DNA of 7,690 bases, taken from JAWVYT01 sp964605205. GTDB lineage: Bacteria > Gemmatimonadota > Gemmatimonadetes > Longimicrobiales > RSA9. The notes beneath the pieces were generated by a model. The model was not told where the DNA came from and did no database searches. It was given only the letters and a program-made list of their open reading frames with translations. Each line of letters begins with the position of its first letter. Position 1 is the stretch's first letter. The position numbers and the translations under genes are program-made. Below, piece by piece: positions 1-5,788 of the stretch. The stretch lies in NCBI GenBank assembly GCA_964605205.1, contig CAZSBL010000155.1:1-7690 (forward strand). The letters are read 5' to 3'.

Positions 1-63
1 TCCGCGGCTCCGCGGTTAACGATGCCTCCGGACCCACGACCCACTCGAAATGTCGAAGAGCCC
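1..63 (-). mobile_element. Putative outer end (terminal inverted repeat) of an ISL3-type insertion sequence, cut by window edge
   Basis: Read on the minus strand from position 63 inwards, the sequence starts GGGCTCTTCGACATTTCGAG and continues GC-rich to the window edge. A tip of the GGCTCTTC type is what I recall for ISL3-family terminal repeats, and that family makes 8-bp target duplications. The tip abuts an AT-rich octamer, taaaaagt at 64-71, a plausible target duplication. The transposase and the other end would lie left of the window, so only one end can be seen. Frame 1 on the plus strand is open from base 1 to a TAA at 64-66 (21 codons), too short to assign. A short ccgcgg-ct-ccgcgg repeat lies at 2-15. 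The family call rests on memory of the motif, not on a search. Confidence 0.4.
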
Positions 64-72
64 TAAAAAGTA

Positions 73-96
73 AAACCCGGTCCGTTAGGACGGTTT
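73..96 (-). terminator. Stem-loop with T-rich flank, possible minus-strand terminator
   Basis: Bases 73-77 (aaacc) pair with 92-96 (ggttt), and 80-83 (gtcc) pair with 88-91 (ggac), around the loop gtta with a two-base bulge at 78-79. Read on the minus strand the hairpin is followed by tactttttaggg, which resembles the U tract of an intrinsic terminator. Read on the plus strand no T tract follows. It could stop antisense transcription running leftward through the RNase HI gene, or be a leader structure in front of that gene. The bulge and the interrupted T run make this a weak call. Confidence 0.3.
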
Positions 97-130
97 CCAC
101 ACCCGCCCTTTCCCCCTACCTTCCCGCCTC

Positions 131-736
131 ATGAGCAACGCCAAGCCCCTGGTCCGTATCTACGCCGACGAATCGTGTCTCGGGAACGCCCGGGCCAAGC
201 AGACACCGGGCGGCGCCGCCGGGCTCGTGGAGTTCTGGGCGGACGACGCCTGGGTCCGGCGGGACTACTGGATCAGCGCGCCTGCCACGACCAACAACCG
301 GATGGCGATCCGCAGCGCGATTCAGGGGCTGCGGGGACTGAAGCAGCCGTGTCGCGTGGTCTTCACCTCCGACTCCCAATACCTGGTCAAGGGGATGCGC
401 GAGTGGATTGCCGGCTGGGTCCGGCGAAACTGGAAACGCAAGGGCGGCAAAGTCGAGAACGCCGACCTCTGGAAGTCGCTTCTCGACTTCGCCCGCAGAC
501 ACGAGATCGACTGGCGCTGGGTCCGAGGCCACGCCGGCCATCCTCAGAACGAGTATGCCGACCATCTGGCCGTGCGGGCCGCCAACGAGCAGGACAGCTC
601 CCACGGCTTCGTCGAGTCCGGGTTCCGCGACTGGCTCGAGGAACAGCGCGAGCAGTACGAGAAGTACTTCGACTTCTTCGAGTTCCAGCCGCCGGACCAC
701 GACGGGTTCGACCCGGCCCCCGTCCCCGACGGCTGA
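131..736 (+). CDS. Ribonuclease HI-like protein with a non-canonical active site and a C-terminal extension
   Basis: A 201-residue protein whose residues 1-153 follow the RNase HI fold, the family that cuts the RNA strand of RNA/DNA hybrids in the cytoplasm. Recognisable motifs are YADESCLGN (11-19, with Asp13), TTNNRM (53-58), FTSDSQYLVKG (78-88, with Asp81), a basic patch WVRRNWKRKGG (96-106), and WVRGHAGHPQNEYADHLA (130-147, with His134 and Asp144). Three of four catalytic carboxylates are present by comparison with E. coli Asp10, Asp70 and Asp134. The residue expected to match Glu48 is Ala59, since TTNNRM is followed by AIR and not EL. The first loop is also altered: DES replaces DGS, and about four extra residues precede the PGG. 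Residues 155-201 form a tail rich in Glu, Asp, Phe and Tyr that ordinary RNase HI of about 155 residues lacks. The ATG at 131 has no clear Shine-Dalgarno sequence. The gene faces lipB. The family is sure; nuclease activity is not. Confidence 0.85.
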   Translation: MSNAKPLVRIYADESCLGNARAKQTPGGAAGLVEFWADDAWVRRDYWISAPATTNNRMAIRSAIQGLRGLKQPCRVVFTSDSQYLVKGMREWIAGWVRRNWKRKGGKVENADLWKSLLDFARRHEIDWRWVRGHAGHPQNEYADHLAVRAANEQDSSHGFVESGFRDWLEEQREQYEKYFDFFEFQPPDHDGFDPAPVPDG

Positions 737-914
737 CCCGACGTCGTACGCCCACCGCGGCTCGGTCCACCTGAAGGGGTCTGCGGCGGCCCCACCATTC
801 ACAAGCCGCTCGGCGCCACGGCCGACCTCGGCACCACCGCCGACCTCGGCACCACCGCCGACCTCGGCACCACCGCCGACCCCGTGGAAGGTCCCCCGGG
901 GCCGGCAGGGCTTT
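737..914. other. Noncoding gap between two convergent genes
   Basis: This stretch separates the stop of the RNase HI gene from the stop of lipB. Bases 776-781 (ggggtc) can pair with 788-793 (ggcccc) with one G-U pair, giving a short GC hairpin with no T tract. The tandem repeat at 806-882 fills most of the remainder. Bases 890-903 form a loopless GC-rich inverted repeat near the lipB stop. No convincing gene or intrinsic terminator is visible. The open frames crossing it are low-complexity products of the repeat. Transcripts from both sides must end around here, possibly by Rho-dependent or structure-assisted termination, which is inference. Confidence 0.6.
806..882. repeat. 18-bp tandem repeat, three perfect copies with partial copies at both sides
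   Basis: The unit gccgacctcggcaccacc occurs perfectly at 821-838, 839-856 and 857-874. A degenerate partial copy precedes it (806-820, ccgctcggcgccacg) and a partial copy follows (875-882). Each unit contains gccg-acct-cggc, a small self-complementary stem, so both strands can form a row of hairpins. The array lies outside any supported gene. The 18-bp period keeps every frame open (Thr-Ser-Ala-Pro-Pro-Pro on plus, Gly-Gly-Gly-Ala-Glu-Val on minus), which explains the spurious open frames across it. Confidence 0.9.
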
Positions 915-1622
915 CTAGCTGCCTCGGTGGCCGGCGCGGGTGCCGGCGTCGGTGTCGCGCCCGAACACGGTGGCCATCTCGGCCACCACCGCATCCTCGA
1001 CCTCCCCCAGCCCCACCTCCCGCCCCAGCAGCCGCGCCATGGACGTCACGCCGTGGTCACGGATCCCGCACGGCACGATGGCGCCGAAGAAGCTCAGGTC
1101 GGTATGCACGTTCAAGGCGAAGCCGTGGGAGGTGATCCATCCGCTGGAGACCCGGACGCCGATGGCCGCCACCTTCTCTTCGCCGGCCCAGACCCCGGTG
1201 AGTCCCGCCTTGCGGTGGGCGTGGAGCCCGAACGTGGCCAGAACCCGGATCAGCACTTCCTCCAGATCGCGGATGTAGCGGTGGAGGTCCTTGCGGTCGG
1301 GCTTGAGGTCCAGGATCGGATACCCCACGAGCTGGCCGGGGCCGTGGTAGGTCACGTCGCCGCCTCGCCCCGTTTCGTAGAGCTCGATCCCCATGAGCCG
1401 GCGCTCCCCTTCATCCAGCAGCACGTGGCTGTCGTCGGAAGCGCTGCCGAGCGTGATCACGTGGGGGTGCTCGAGGAGCAGGAGCGTGTCCGGGATCTCT
1501 CCGGCTCGGCGGGCCGCCACCAGCTCATCCTGGAGAGTCAGACCCTCGGCGTACGTCACCCGCCCCAGGCGCCGTACCTCCAGCGCCCGCGCATCGGGAC
1601 GGGTCGTGGCCGGGCGAGTCAT
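915..1622 (-). CDS. lipB: Octanoyl-[acyl carrier protein]:protein N-octanoyltransferase LipB
   Basis: LipB moves octanoate from octanoyl-ACP to the lipoyl lysine of E2 and H proteins, the first step of de novo lipoate attachment in the cytoplasm; LipA then adds the sulfurs. The 235-residue product has the family hallmarks: LLEHPHVITLG (50-60), RGGDVTYHGPGQLVGYP (86-102), the lysine in EEKVAAIGVRV (Lys150) and the catalytic cysteine in IVPCGI (Cys185). Length is normal for the family. The ATG at 1622 is chosen over an upstream in-frame GTG at 1652 because GGAGG sits five bases in front of it and the ten extra residues match nothing conserved. It is the last gene of the run, 56 bases behind the E2 gene whose product is its expected substrate. 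The C-terminal end (about residues 222-235) is low-complexity and probably disordered. Confidence 0.96.
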   Translation of the reverse strand: MTRPATTRPDARALEVRRLGRVTYAEGLTLQDELVAARRAGEIPDTLLLLEHPHVITLGSASDDSHVLLDEGERRLMGIELYETGRGGDVTYHGPGQLVGYPILDLKPDRKDLHRYIRDLEEVLIRVLATFGLHAHRKAGLTGVWAGEEKVAAIGVRVSSGWITSHGFALNVHTDLSFFGAIVPCGIRDHGVTSMARLLGREVGLGEVEDAVVAEMATVFGRDTDAGTRAGHRGS

Positions 1623-1627
1623 GGGAT

Positions 1628-1632
1628 CCTCC
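1628..1632 (-). promoter_or_regulatory. Ribosome binding site of lipB
   Basis: The minus strand reads GGAGG, then five bases (atccc), then the ATG at 1622. This perfect Shine-Dalgarno sequence decides the lipB start in favour of the downstream ATG over the GTG at 1652. Confidence 0.75.
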
Positions 1633-1678
1633 GAGAATGGTTGTCGACGCACCGGCGAGTGCCGTCAGGCCCGACCTC

Positions 1679-3139
1679 CTACGCCGCCTCCTCCGGGAAG
1701 TTCTCCAGCAGCTCCTTGAGCCGCGCCAGGAAGCGGGCGGCGTCGGCGCCGTCCACGATCCGATGGTCGTAGCCGAGGCTGAACATGGACATGGTCCGGA
1801 TCGCGATCACGTCCTCGCCGTCCATCTCCCGGACCACGGGCCGCTTCTCGATGCTGCCGAGTCCCAGGATCGCCGCCGTGCCCTCCGGGATGATCGGCAT
1901 GCCCACGTAGGTGCCGAACACGCCCGGGTTGGTGATGGAGAACGTCGCACCCTGGATCTCGTCGGGCTTCAGCTGCCGGTCCCGGGCCCGGGTCGCCAGA
2001 TCGATGATCCGCTTGCTGACGCCCACCAGCGTGAGATCGTCGGCGTCGCGGATCACCGGCACGATCAGCCCGGGATTCAGGTCCACGGCGATCCCCAGGT
2101 TGATATTGCCCCGGAAGATCAGGCTGTCGCCCGACACGGTGCCGTTCACCATCGGGAATTCCCGGAGCGCCTTTGTCACCGCCCACGCCACGAACGCCGT
2201 GTAGCTGACCTTGTTCCCCTGCTTCGCCCACTCCGCCTTGTTCTCCTTGCGGATCCGGGCGATACGGGTGAAGTCGATCTCGATAAACGAGTGGACGTGG
2301 GGAGCCACCCGCTTCGCCAGCACCATATGGTCCGCCGTCAGCTTCCGGATCCGGTTCATCGGCTCCACGTCGTCGGCGTCGCGCACCGGCCACTCCGGGT
2401 GCTGAACCTCACCGTAGAACTTCTCCCACAGCTCGTCGGCACCCACCGCCGCCGGATCGGCCGGCTTCTTCGCGGGCTTGGCCGCCTTCTCCTTCTTCGA
2501 CGGCTTCGCTTCCGCCTTCTCCGGCTCCCCGGCCTTCGCCGGCTCCTTCTCACGCTCCGCGATGTAGGCCAGGATATCCTGCTTCGTCACCCGACCGGCC
2601 CGGCCCGAGCCTTCGACCTGCGCGATGTCGACGCCGTGCTCCTCGGCGATCCGTCGGACCACCGGCGTGGAGCGACGACGCAGCCGTTCATCCGCCGTCT
2701 CCTCCCGACCGTCTACGGGCTCCTCGGCTTCCGGCTCGGCTGCTGCCTCGGCCTCCTCTTCAGCCGCCTCCTCTTCAGCCGCCTCCTCTTCAGCCGCCTC
2801 CTCTTCAGCCGCTTCCTCTTCGGCGGCCTCCTCGCCGCCCTCGGTTTCTTCGTCCGCCTCCGGCGCCTCGGCCTCACCCGCGGCCTCGCCGGCACCGCCA
2901 TCGGTGTCGATGTAGGCGACGATGGTGCCCACCTCCACGGTCTCACCTTCTTCGACCTGGATGTCCACCAGCGTGCCGGCCGCCGGGGCCGGGATCTCGG
3001 CGTCCACCTTGTCGGTGGAGATCTCGAGGATCGGCTCGTCCCGCTCCACGGTGTCGCCCGGCTCCTTCAGCCACTGCGATACGGTTCCCTCGGCGATGGA
3101 CTCGCCCATCTGCGGCATCGGCACTTCGATCTTTGGCAT
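1679..3139 (-). CDS. 2-oxo acid dehydrogenase complex E2 (dihydrolipoyl acyltransferase)
   Basis: E2 is the core of the complex: its swinging lipoyl arm takes the acyl group from E1 and transfers it to CoA. The 486-residue protein has one lipoyl domain (about 1-80, lipoylated Lys44 in EISTDKVDAEIP), an acidic Glu/Ala linker (about 87-142), a peripheral-subunit binding domain (about 155-193, STPVVRRIAEEHGVDIAQV, then GSGRAGRVTKQDI), a basic Lys/Ala/Pro linker (about 197-230) and the catalytic domain (about 255-486). The catalytic motif is DHRIVDG with His459 and Asp463. The lipoyl sequence TDKVDAE resembles branched-chain and actinobacterial-type E2 proteins more than classic pyruvate TDKA types, but the heterodimeric E1 neighbours rule out a standard 2-oxoglutarate complex. 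The substrate, pyruvate or branched-chain 2-oxo acids, cannot be settled. The gene starts 28 bases after the E1 beta stop; only a weak cgga motif precedes the ATG. Confidence 0.95.
   Translation of the reverse strand: MPKIEVPMPQMGESIAEGTVSQWLKEPGDTVERDEPILEISTDKVDAEIPAPAAGTLVDIQVEEGETVEVGTIVAYIDTDGGAGEAAGEAEAPEADEETEGGEEAAEEEAAEEEAAEEEAAEEEAAEEEAEAAAEPEAEEPVDGREETADERLRRRSTPVVRRIAEEHGVDIAQVEGSGRAGRVTKQDILAYIAEREKEPAKAGEPEKAEAKPSKKEKAAKPAKKPADPAAVGADELWEKFYGEVQHPEWPVRDADDVEPMNRIRKLTADHMVLAKRVAPHVHSFIEIDFTRIARIRKENKAEWAKQGNKVSYTAFVAWAVTKALREFPMVNGTVSGDSLIFRGNINLGIAVDLNPGLIVPVIRDADDLTLVGVSKRIIDLATRARDRQLKPDEIQGATFSITNPGVFGTYVGMPIIPEGTAAILGLGSIEKRPVVREMDGEDVIAIRTMSMFSLGYDHRIVDGADAARFLARLKELLENFPEEAA
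2752..2811 (-). repeat. 15-bp coding tandem repeat in the E2 linker
   Basis: The plus-strand unit cctcctcttcagccg is repeated four times without mismatch and is followed by a diverged copy at 2812-2826. On the coding strand each unit adds five residues of the pattern Ala-Glu-Glu-Glu-Ala. It builds the first interdomain linker of E2. The period is a multiple of three, so copy-number change would lengthen or shorten the linker without a frameshift. Confidence 0.92.
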
Positions 3140-3167
3140 CGGTTCCGTCGGTGTGGGTTGGTGGTGT

Positions 3168-4193
3168 CTAGTAGTCGGCCAGGTAGCGGCACGCCTTCAC
3201 GATATCATCGGCGTGCGGCAGGAAATAGTCCTCCAGCGGCGGCGAGTACGGAACGGGTGTGTCCAGCGCGGTGACGCGCAGCATCGGCGCGTCGAGCCAC
3301 TCGAAGGCCTTCTCACTGACCCGCATGGCGATCTCGCCGGCGATCCCGCCCGTGCGGGTGTCCTCGTGGACCACCAGGAGCCGGTTCGTCTTCTTCACGC
3401 TCTCGATGACGGCGTCGTGGTCGAGGGGGACCAGGGTCCGCAGGTCGAGGATCTCGATCTCCACGCCATCCTCGGCCAGCTGCTCCGCCGCGTTCTGGCT
3501 CTCGTGGACCATGTTCCCGTACGTCACGATCGTCACGGCCGAGCCCTCCCGGTGCACCCGGGCGCGGCCCAGCTCGATCACATCATCGTCCTCCGGTAGG
3601 ACCTCACGCAGGAATGGGGCCCGGTAGAGCTTCTTGTGCTCGAAGAAGAGCACGGGATCGTTGTCCCGGATCGCCGCCTTCAGCAGCCCTTTCGCGTCCC
3701 GGGCCGTGCTGGGATAGACAATCTTTAGTCCCGGCGTATGGAAGAACGCCATCTCCGGGTTCTGTGAGTGGAACGGCCCGCCCCGCACCCCACCACCCAC
3801 CGGGCCCCGGATCACCATGGGCAGGGCGCCGGCCTGGCGCCAGCGGGAGGTGGCGATGTAGTTGGTCAGGGGCTCGTAGGCGCAGCTCACGAAATCCATG
3901 AACTGCATCTCCACGATCGGCCGCAGCCCCATGTGCGCGGCGCCGGCCGCGGCCCCCGTGAAACCGGCCTCGCTGATCGGCGTGTCGAGGACCCGATCCT
4001 CGCCGAAATGCTCCAAGAACCCGTCGGTCATTTTGAACGCACCGCCATAGGCACCGACGTCCTCGCCGAGGATGAAGGTGTCCGGATCCCGGGCCATCTC
4101 CTCCCAGAGCGCCTCCCGGATCGCCTCGAGCATCGTCACCGGCTCGCCACGTTCGGTCTGCCGCACGTGATCGGGCTTCACCTTCGTCGCCAT
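3168..4193 (-). CDS. 2-oxo acid dehydrogenase E1 beta subunit
   Basis: E1 beta pairs with E1 alpha (alpha2beta2) to bind thiamine diphosphate and decarboxylate the 2-oxo acid. The 341-residue product has an N-terminal transketolase-type pyrimidine domain and a C-terminal transketolase domain. Visible motifs are ILGEDVGAYGGAFKMTDGF (41-59), RVLDTPISEAGFTGAAAGAA (67-86) with Glu75 matching the cofactor-activating glutamate of the family, RGPVGGGVRGGPFHSQ (129-144, with the conserved His142), FFEHKKLYRAP (183-193), LDLRTLVPLD (249-258) and VVHEDTRTGG (274-283). About 16 residues precede the usual family start near GEPVTMLEAI. The ATG at 4193 lies three bases after the E1 alpha stop, with GAGG overlapping the end of that gene, which suggests translational coupling. 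Pyruvate versus branched-chain substrate is not resolved. Confidence 0.96.
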   Translation of the reverse strand: MATKVKPDHVRQTERGEPVTMLEAIREALWEEMARDPDTFILGEDVGAYGGAFKMTDGFLEHFGEDRVLDTPISEAGFTGAAAGAAHMGLRPIVEMQFMDFVSCAYEPLTNYIATSRWRQAGALPMVIRGPVGGGVRGGPFHSQNPEMAFFHTPGLKIVYPSTARDAKGLLKAAIRDNDPVLFFEHKKLYRAPFLREVLPEDDDVIELGRARVHREGSAVTIVTYGNMVHESQNAAEQLAEDGVEIEILDLRTLVPLDHDAVIESVKKTNRLLVVHEDTRTGGIAGEIAMRVSEKAFEWLDAPMLRVTALDTPVPYSPPLEDYFLPHADDIVKACRYLADY

Positions 4194-4196
4194 TCG

Positions 4197-5261
4197 CTAC
4201 GCCTCATGGGGGTCGTACGGGGTTCGCCGCGTCCACGGCGTCCACCCGGGATCGTGCTCGTACACGTCGCTCACGCCGCTCTCCGGGTCGGGCATTGTCG
4301 AGGCCAGCGCCGCCTCCCTCGCCGCTTCCACCTCCTGGTCCACGCGCGCCCGGATCGCCGCCAGCTCGCCGTCCGTGGCCGCCTCCTCTTCCCGGAGCCG
4401 GGCCTCGTAGCGCTCCAGTGGATCCCGGGCCTCCCACTCCGCCAGCTCGCCTTCCGGCAGGTACGCCTGGCCGTCGTGCTCCGCGTGGCCCTTGCGCCGG
4501 TATGTGACCAGCTCCAGCAGCGTCGGCCCGCCGCCGGAGCGGGCGTGATCGACGGCCCGCCGCGCGGCGCCGTAGACCTCCAGCACGTCGTTGCCGTCCA
4601 CGCTCTCGCCCCGCACTCCGTAGCCGTCGGCCTTGTCGACGAACGACTCCACCGCCGTCTGCTGCGCCGTGGGCGTCGAGTACGCGTACCCGTTGCTCTC
4701 GACCACCACCACCAGGGGGAGCTTCCGCACCGCCGCGAAGTTGAAGCCTTCGTGGAACGCGCCCGTCGAGGTCATGCCGTCGCCCGCGTACGCCATGGCC
4801 ACCCGGTCCTCGCCCCGGAGCCGGAACTTCAAGGCCGCACCGGCCATCACCTCGATCATGACGCCCAGGTGCGAGATGAGCCCGATGAAGCCGCGCTCGT
4901 GGTCGGAGAAATGGACATTGGTCTCCCGCCCGCCCGTGGGGCCATCGGCCCGGGCCATGTACTGCTTCATCACGTCCGCCGCGTCGGCACCCATCATCAG
5001 CATGGCCCCGAGGTCCCGGATGGCCGGCGCCATCACGTCACCGGTGCCATCCGCCCGCCGGCGCAACGCGTAGGCGGTCCCCACCGCCCCGGCTTCCTGG
5101 CCGAGGGATCGGTAGAGACCGCCGATCACCTTGTTCTGTCGGTAGAGGTTCGTCAGCGCCTGCTCGACCTGACGGGTAAGCTGCAGCCAGTAGTACAGCG
5201 CGTGGAGGTCCTCCGGGTCGAGGCCGTACTCCCCCATAGCAGTTGGACCGCCCTTCACCAT
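4197..5261 (-). CDS. 2-oxo acid dehydrogenase E1 alpha subunit
   Basis: E1 alpha carries the thiamine diphosphate pyrophosphate-binding half of the E1 active site. The 354-residue protein shows GGLYRSLGQEAGAVGTAYAL (47-66), IRDLGAMLMMG (81-91), the cofactor motif starting GDG at 160-162 and ending with Asn190 in VVVVESNGYAYSTP, and the loop motif VTYRRKGHAEHDGQAY (252-267, with His259 and Asp263). Length is normal. The C-terminal part (about 285-320) is charged and helical-looking. The ATG at 5261 is 17 bases past the secG stop, with AGGGGA about eleven bases upstream. A second ATG at 5237 (MGEYGLDPEDL) would remove eight poorly conserved residues and is a fair alternative. Position at the head of the complex genes matches the usual alpha-beta-E2 order. 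No E3 gene is in the window. Confidence 0.96.
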   Translation of the reverse strand: MVKGGPTAMGEYGLDPEDLHALYYWLQLTRQVEQALTNLYRQNKVIGGLYRSLGQEAGAVGTAYALRRRADGTGDVMAPAIRDLGAMLMMGADAADVMKQYMARADGPTGGRETNVHFSDHERGFIGLISHLGVMIEVMAGAALKFRLRGEDRVAMAYAGDGMTSTGAFHEGFNFAAVRKLPLVVVVESNGYAYSTPTAQQTAVESFVDKADGYGVRGESVDGNDVLEVYGAARRAVDHARSGGGPTLLELVTYRRKGHAEHDGQAYLPEGELAEWEARDPLERYEARLREEEAATDGELAAIRARVDQEVEAAREAALASTMPDPESGVSDVYEHDPGWTPWTRRTPYDPHEA

Positions 5262-5278
5262 GTGTGCGAGCGTGTCCC

Positions 5279-5683
5279 CTACGGCTCGTCCGAGCCCGAG
5301 CCGCCTTCATCCCCGCCGGTCGGCTCGCCGAGCCCTTCCAGGGCTCCGCCCGTCGCTTCGCCCTCGCCCTCGCCCGCGCCCGGCAGGATCGGCTGCGGCT
5401 GCGTCTGCTCCGTTTGGAACTCGTCCTGCAGCAGCGGTGTGGTCTCCTGGCGGCGCGACGACAGGATCGACAGGACCACCGCCAACGCCAGGAAGATAGC
5501 GCCCGTGATCCACGTGGACTTGGTCAGCACCGTCGCGGCCTGCCGGCCGCCCATGAACGACTCCGTACTCGCACTGCCACCCCCCATCGCCGCCAGCCCG
5601 CCGCCCTTACCGGCCTGCAGGAGGACCACCACCATGAGCAGGATGCCGTCGAGAATCAGGAGCGTCAGAAGTAATCCGAACAC
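5279..5683 (-). CDS. secG: Protein-export membrane protein SecG
   Basis: SecG is the small auxiliary subunit of the SecYEG channel in the cytoplasmic membrane and speeds SecA-driven export. The 134-residue product has a first membrane segment (about 2-22), the family motif LLQAGKGGGLAAMGGG (21-36), a short loop ending in GGRQAATVLTKSTW (45-58), and a second membrane segment (about 59-75). Residues 78-134 form an extra tail rich in Gly, Glu and Gln, acidic and probably disordered, so the protein is somewhat longer than E. coli SecG (110). The start is a GTG at 5683 with GGAGA about ten bases upstream. It is the first gene of the packed run leading into the dehydrogenase genes and follows tpiA after a 105-base gap holding a possible promoter. 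Confidence 0.95.
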   Translation of the reverse strand: MFGLLLTLLILDGILLMVVVLLQAGKGGGLAAMGGGSASTESFMGGRQAATVLTKSTWITGAIFLALAVVLSILSSRRQETTPLLQDEFQTEQTQPQPILPGAGEGEGEATGGALEGLGEPTGGDEGGSGSDEP

Positions 5684-5719
5684 CGCGTGCCTGTCTCCGA
5701 AGTAGGTTGAAAGTACAGC

Positions 5720-5753
5720 TTTATAAGGTCGCCGGGCTCCGACGGGCTGTCAA
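5720..5753 (-). promoter_or_regulatory. Possible promoter upstream of secG
   Basis: On the minus strand TTGACA (5748-5753) matches the -35 consensus and TATAAA (5720-5725) resembles a -10 box, in the only AT-rich patch between tpiA and secG. The spacer is 22 bases, longer than the usual 16-18, so the two may not work together. If real, it would drive secG and probably the dehydrogenase genes and lipB, with a leader of about 30 bases. Confidence 0.35.
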
Positions 5754-5757
5754 TGCC

Positions 5758-5774
5758 GCCCGGGTTGCCCGGGC
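5758..5774 (-). terminator. GC hairpin after tpiA
   Basis: gcccggg (5758-5764) pairs with cccgggc (5768-5774) around a three-base loop, fifteen bases beyond the tpiA stop. A further cccgggc at 5783-5789 overlaps the tpiA stop and could compete for pairing. No T tract follows, so this is at best a partial or Rho-assisted terminator or a 3' end stabiliser. Confidence 0.35.
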
Positions 5775-5788
5775 CGTCGCGCCCCGGG

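Noticed and set aside
1..66. Transposase C-terminal coding tail in frame 1
   Set aside because: Twenty-one open codons ending in TAA are too few to tell from chance, and nothing in them is recognisable as a transposase.
821..874. CRISPR array
   Set aside because: The units are head to tail with no spacers between them, so this is a simple tandem repeat.
116..994. 292-codon minus-strand open frame across the RNase HI gene and the tandem repeat
   Set aside because: It runs antisense to a conserved RNase HI fold and overlaps the lipB end; its Gly/Ala/Glu/Val section is only the 18-bp repeat.
1623..1652. Upstream GTG start for lipB at 1652
   Set aside because: No ribosome binding site fits it as well as the GGAGG before the ATG at 1622, and the ten extra residues are not conserved family sequence.
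408..1772. 454-codon plus-strand open frame with Thr-Ser-Ala-Pro-Pro-Pro repeats
   Set aside because: It runs through the RNase HI gene in another frame and antisense to lipB. The protein repeat is a by-product of the noncoding 18-bp array.
1637..3274. 545-codon plus-strand open frame antisense to E2
   Set aside because: It is a shadow of the E2 gene. Its Leu/Arg-rich repeat section is the reverse reading of the Glu/Ala linker minisatellite.
3768..5705. 645-codon plus-strand open frame antisense to secG, E1 alpha and E1 beta
   Set aside because: The opposite strand encodes conserved proteins with intact motifs throughout. The plus-strand product is His/Arg/Pro/Leu-rich with no recognisable domain, typical of antisense frames in GC-rich genes.
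5684..5788. A tRNA gene behind secG, as tRNA-Leu is in E. coli
   Set aside because: I can find no acceptor stem, anticodon arm or T-loop motif on either strand of this short gap.
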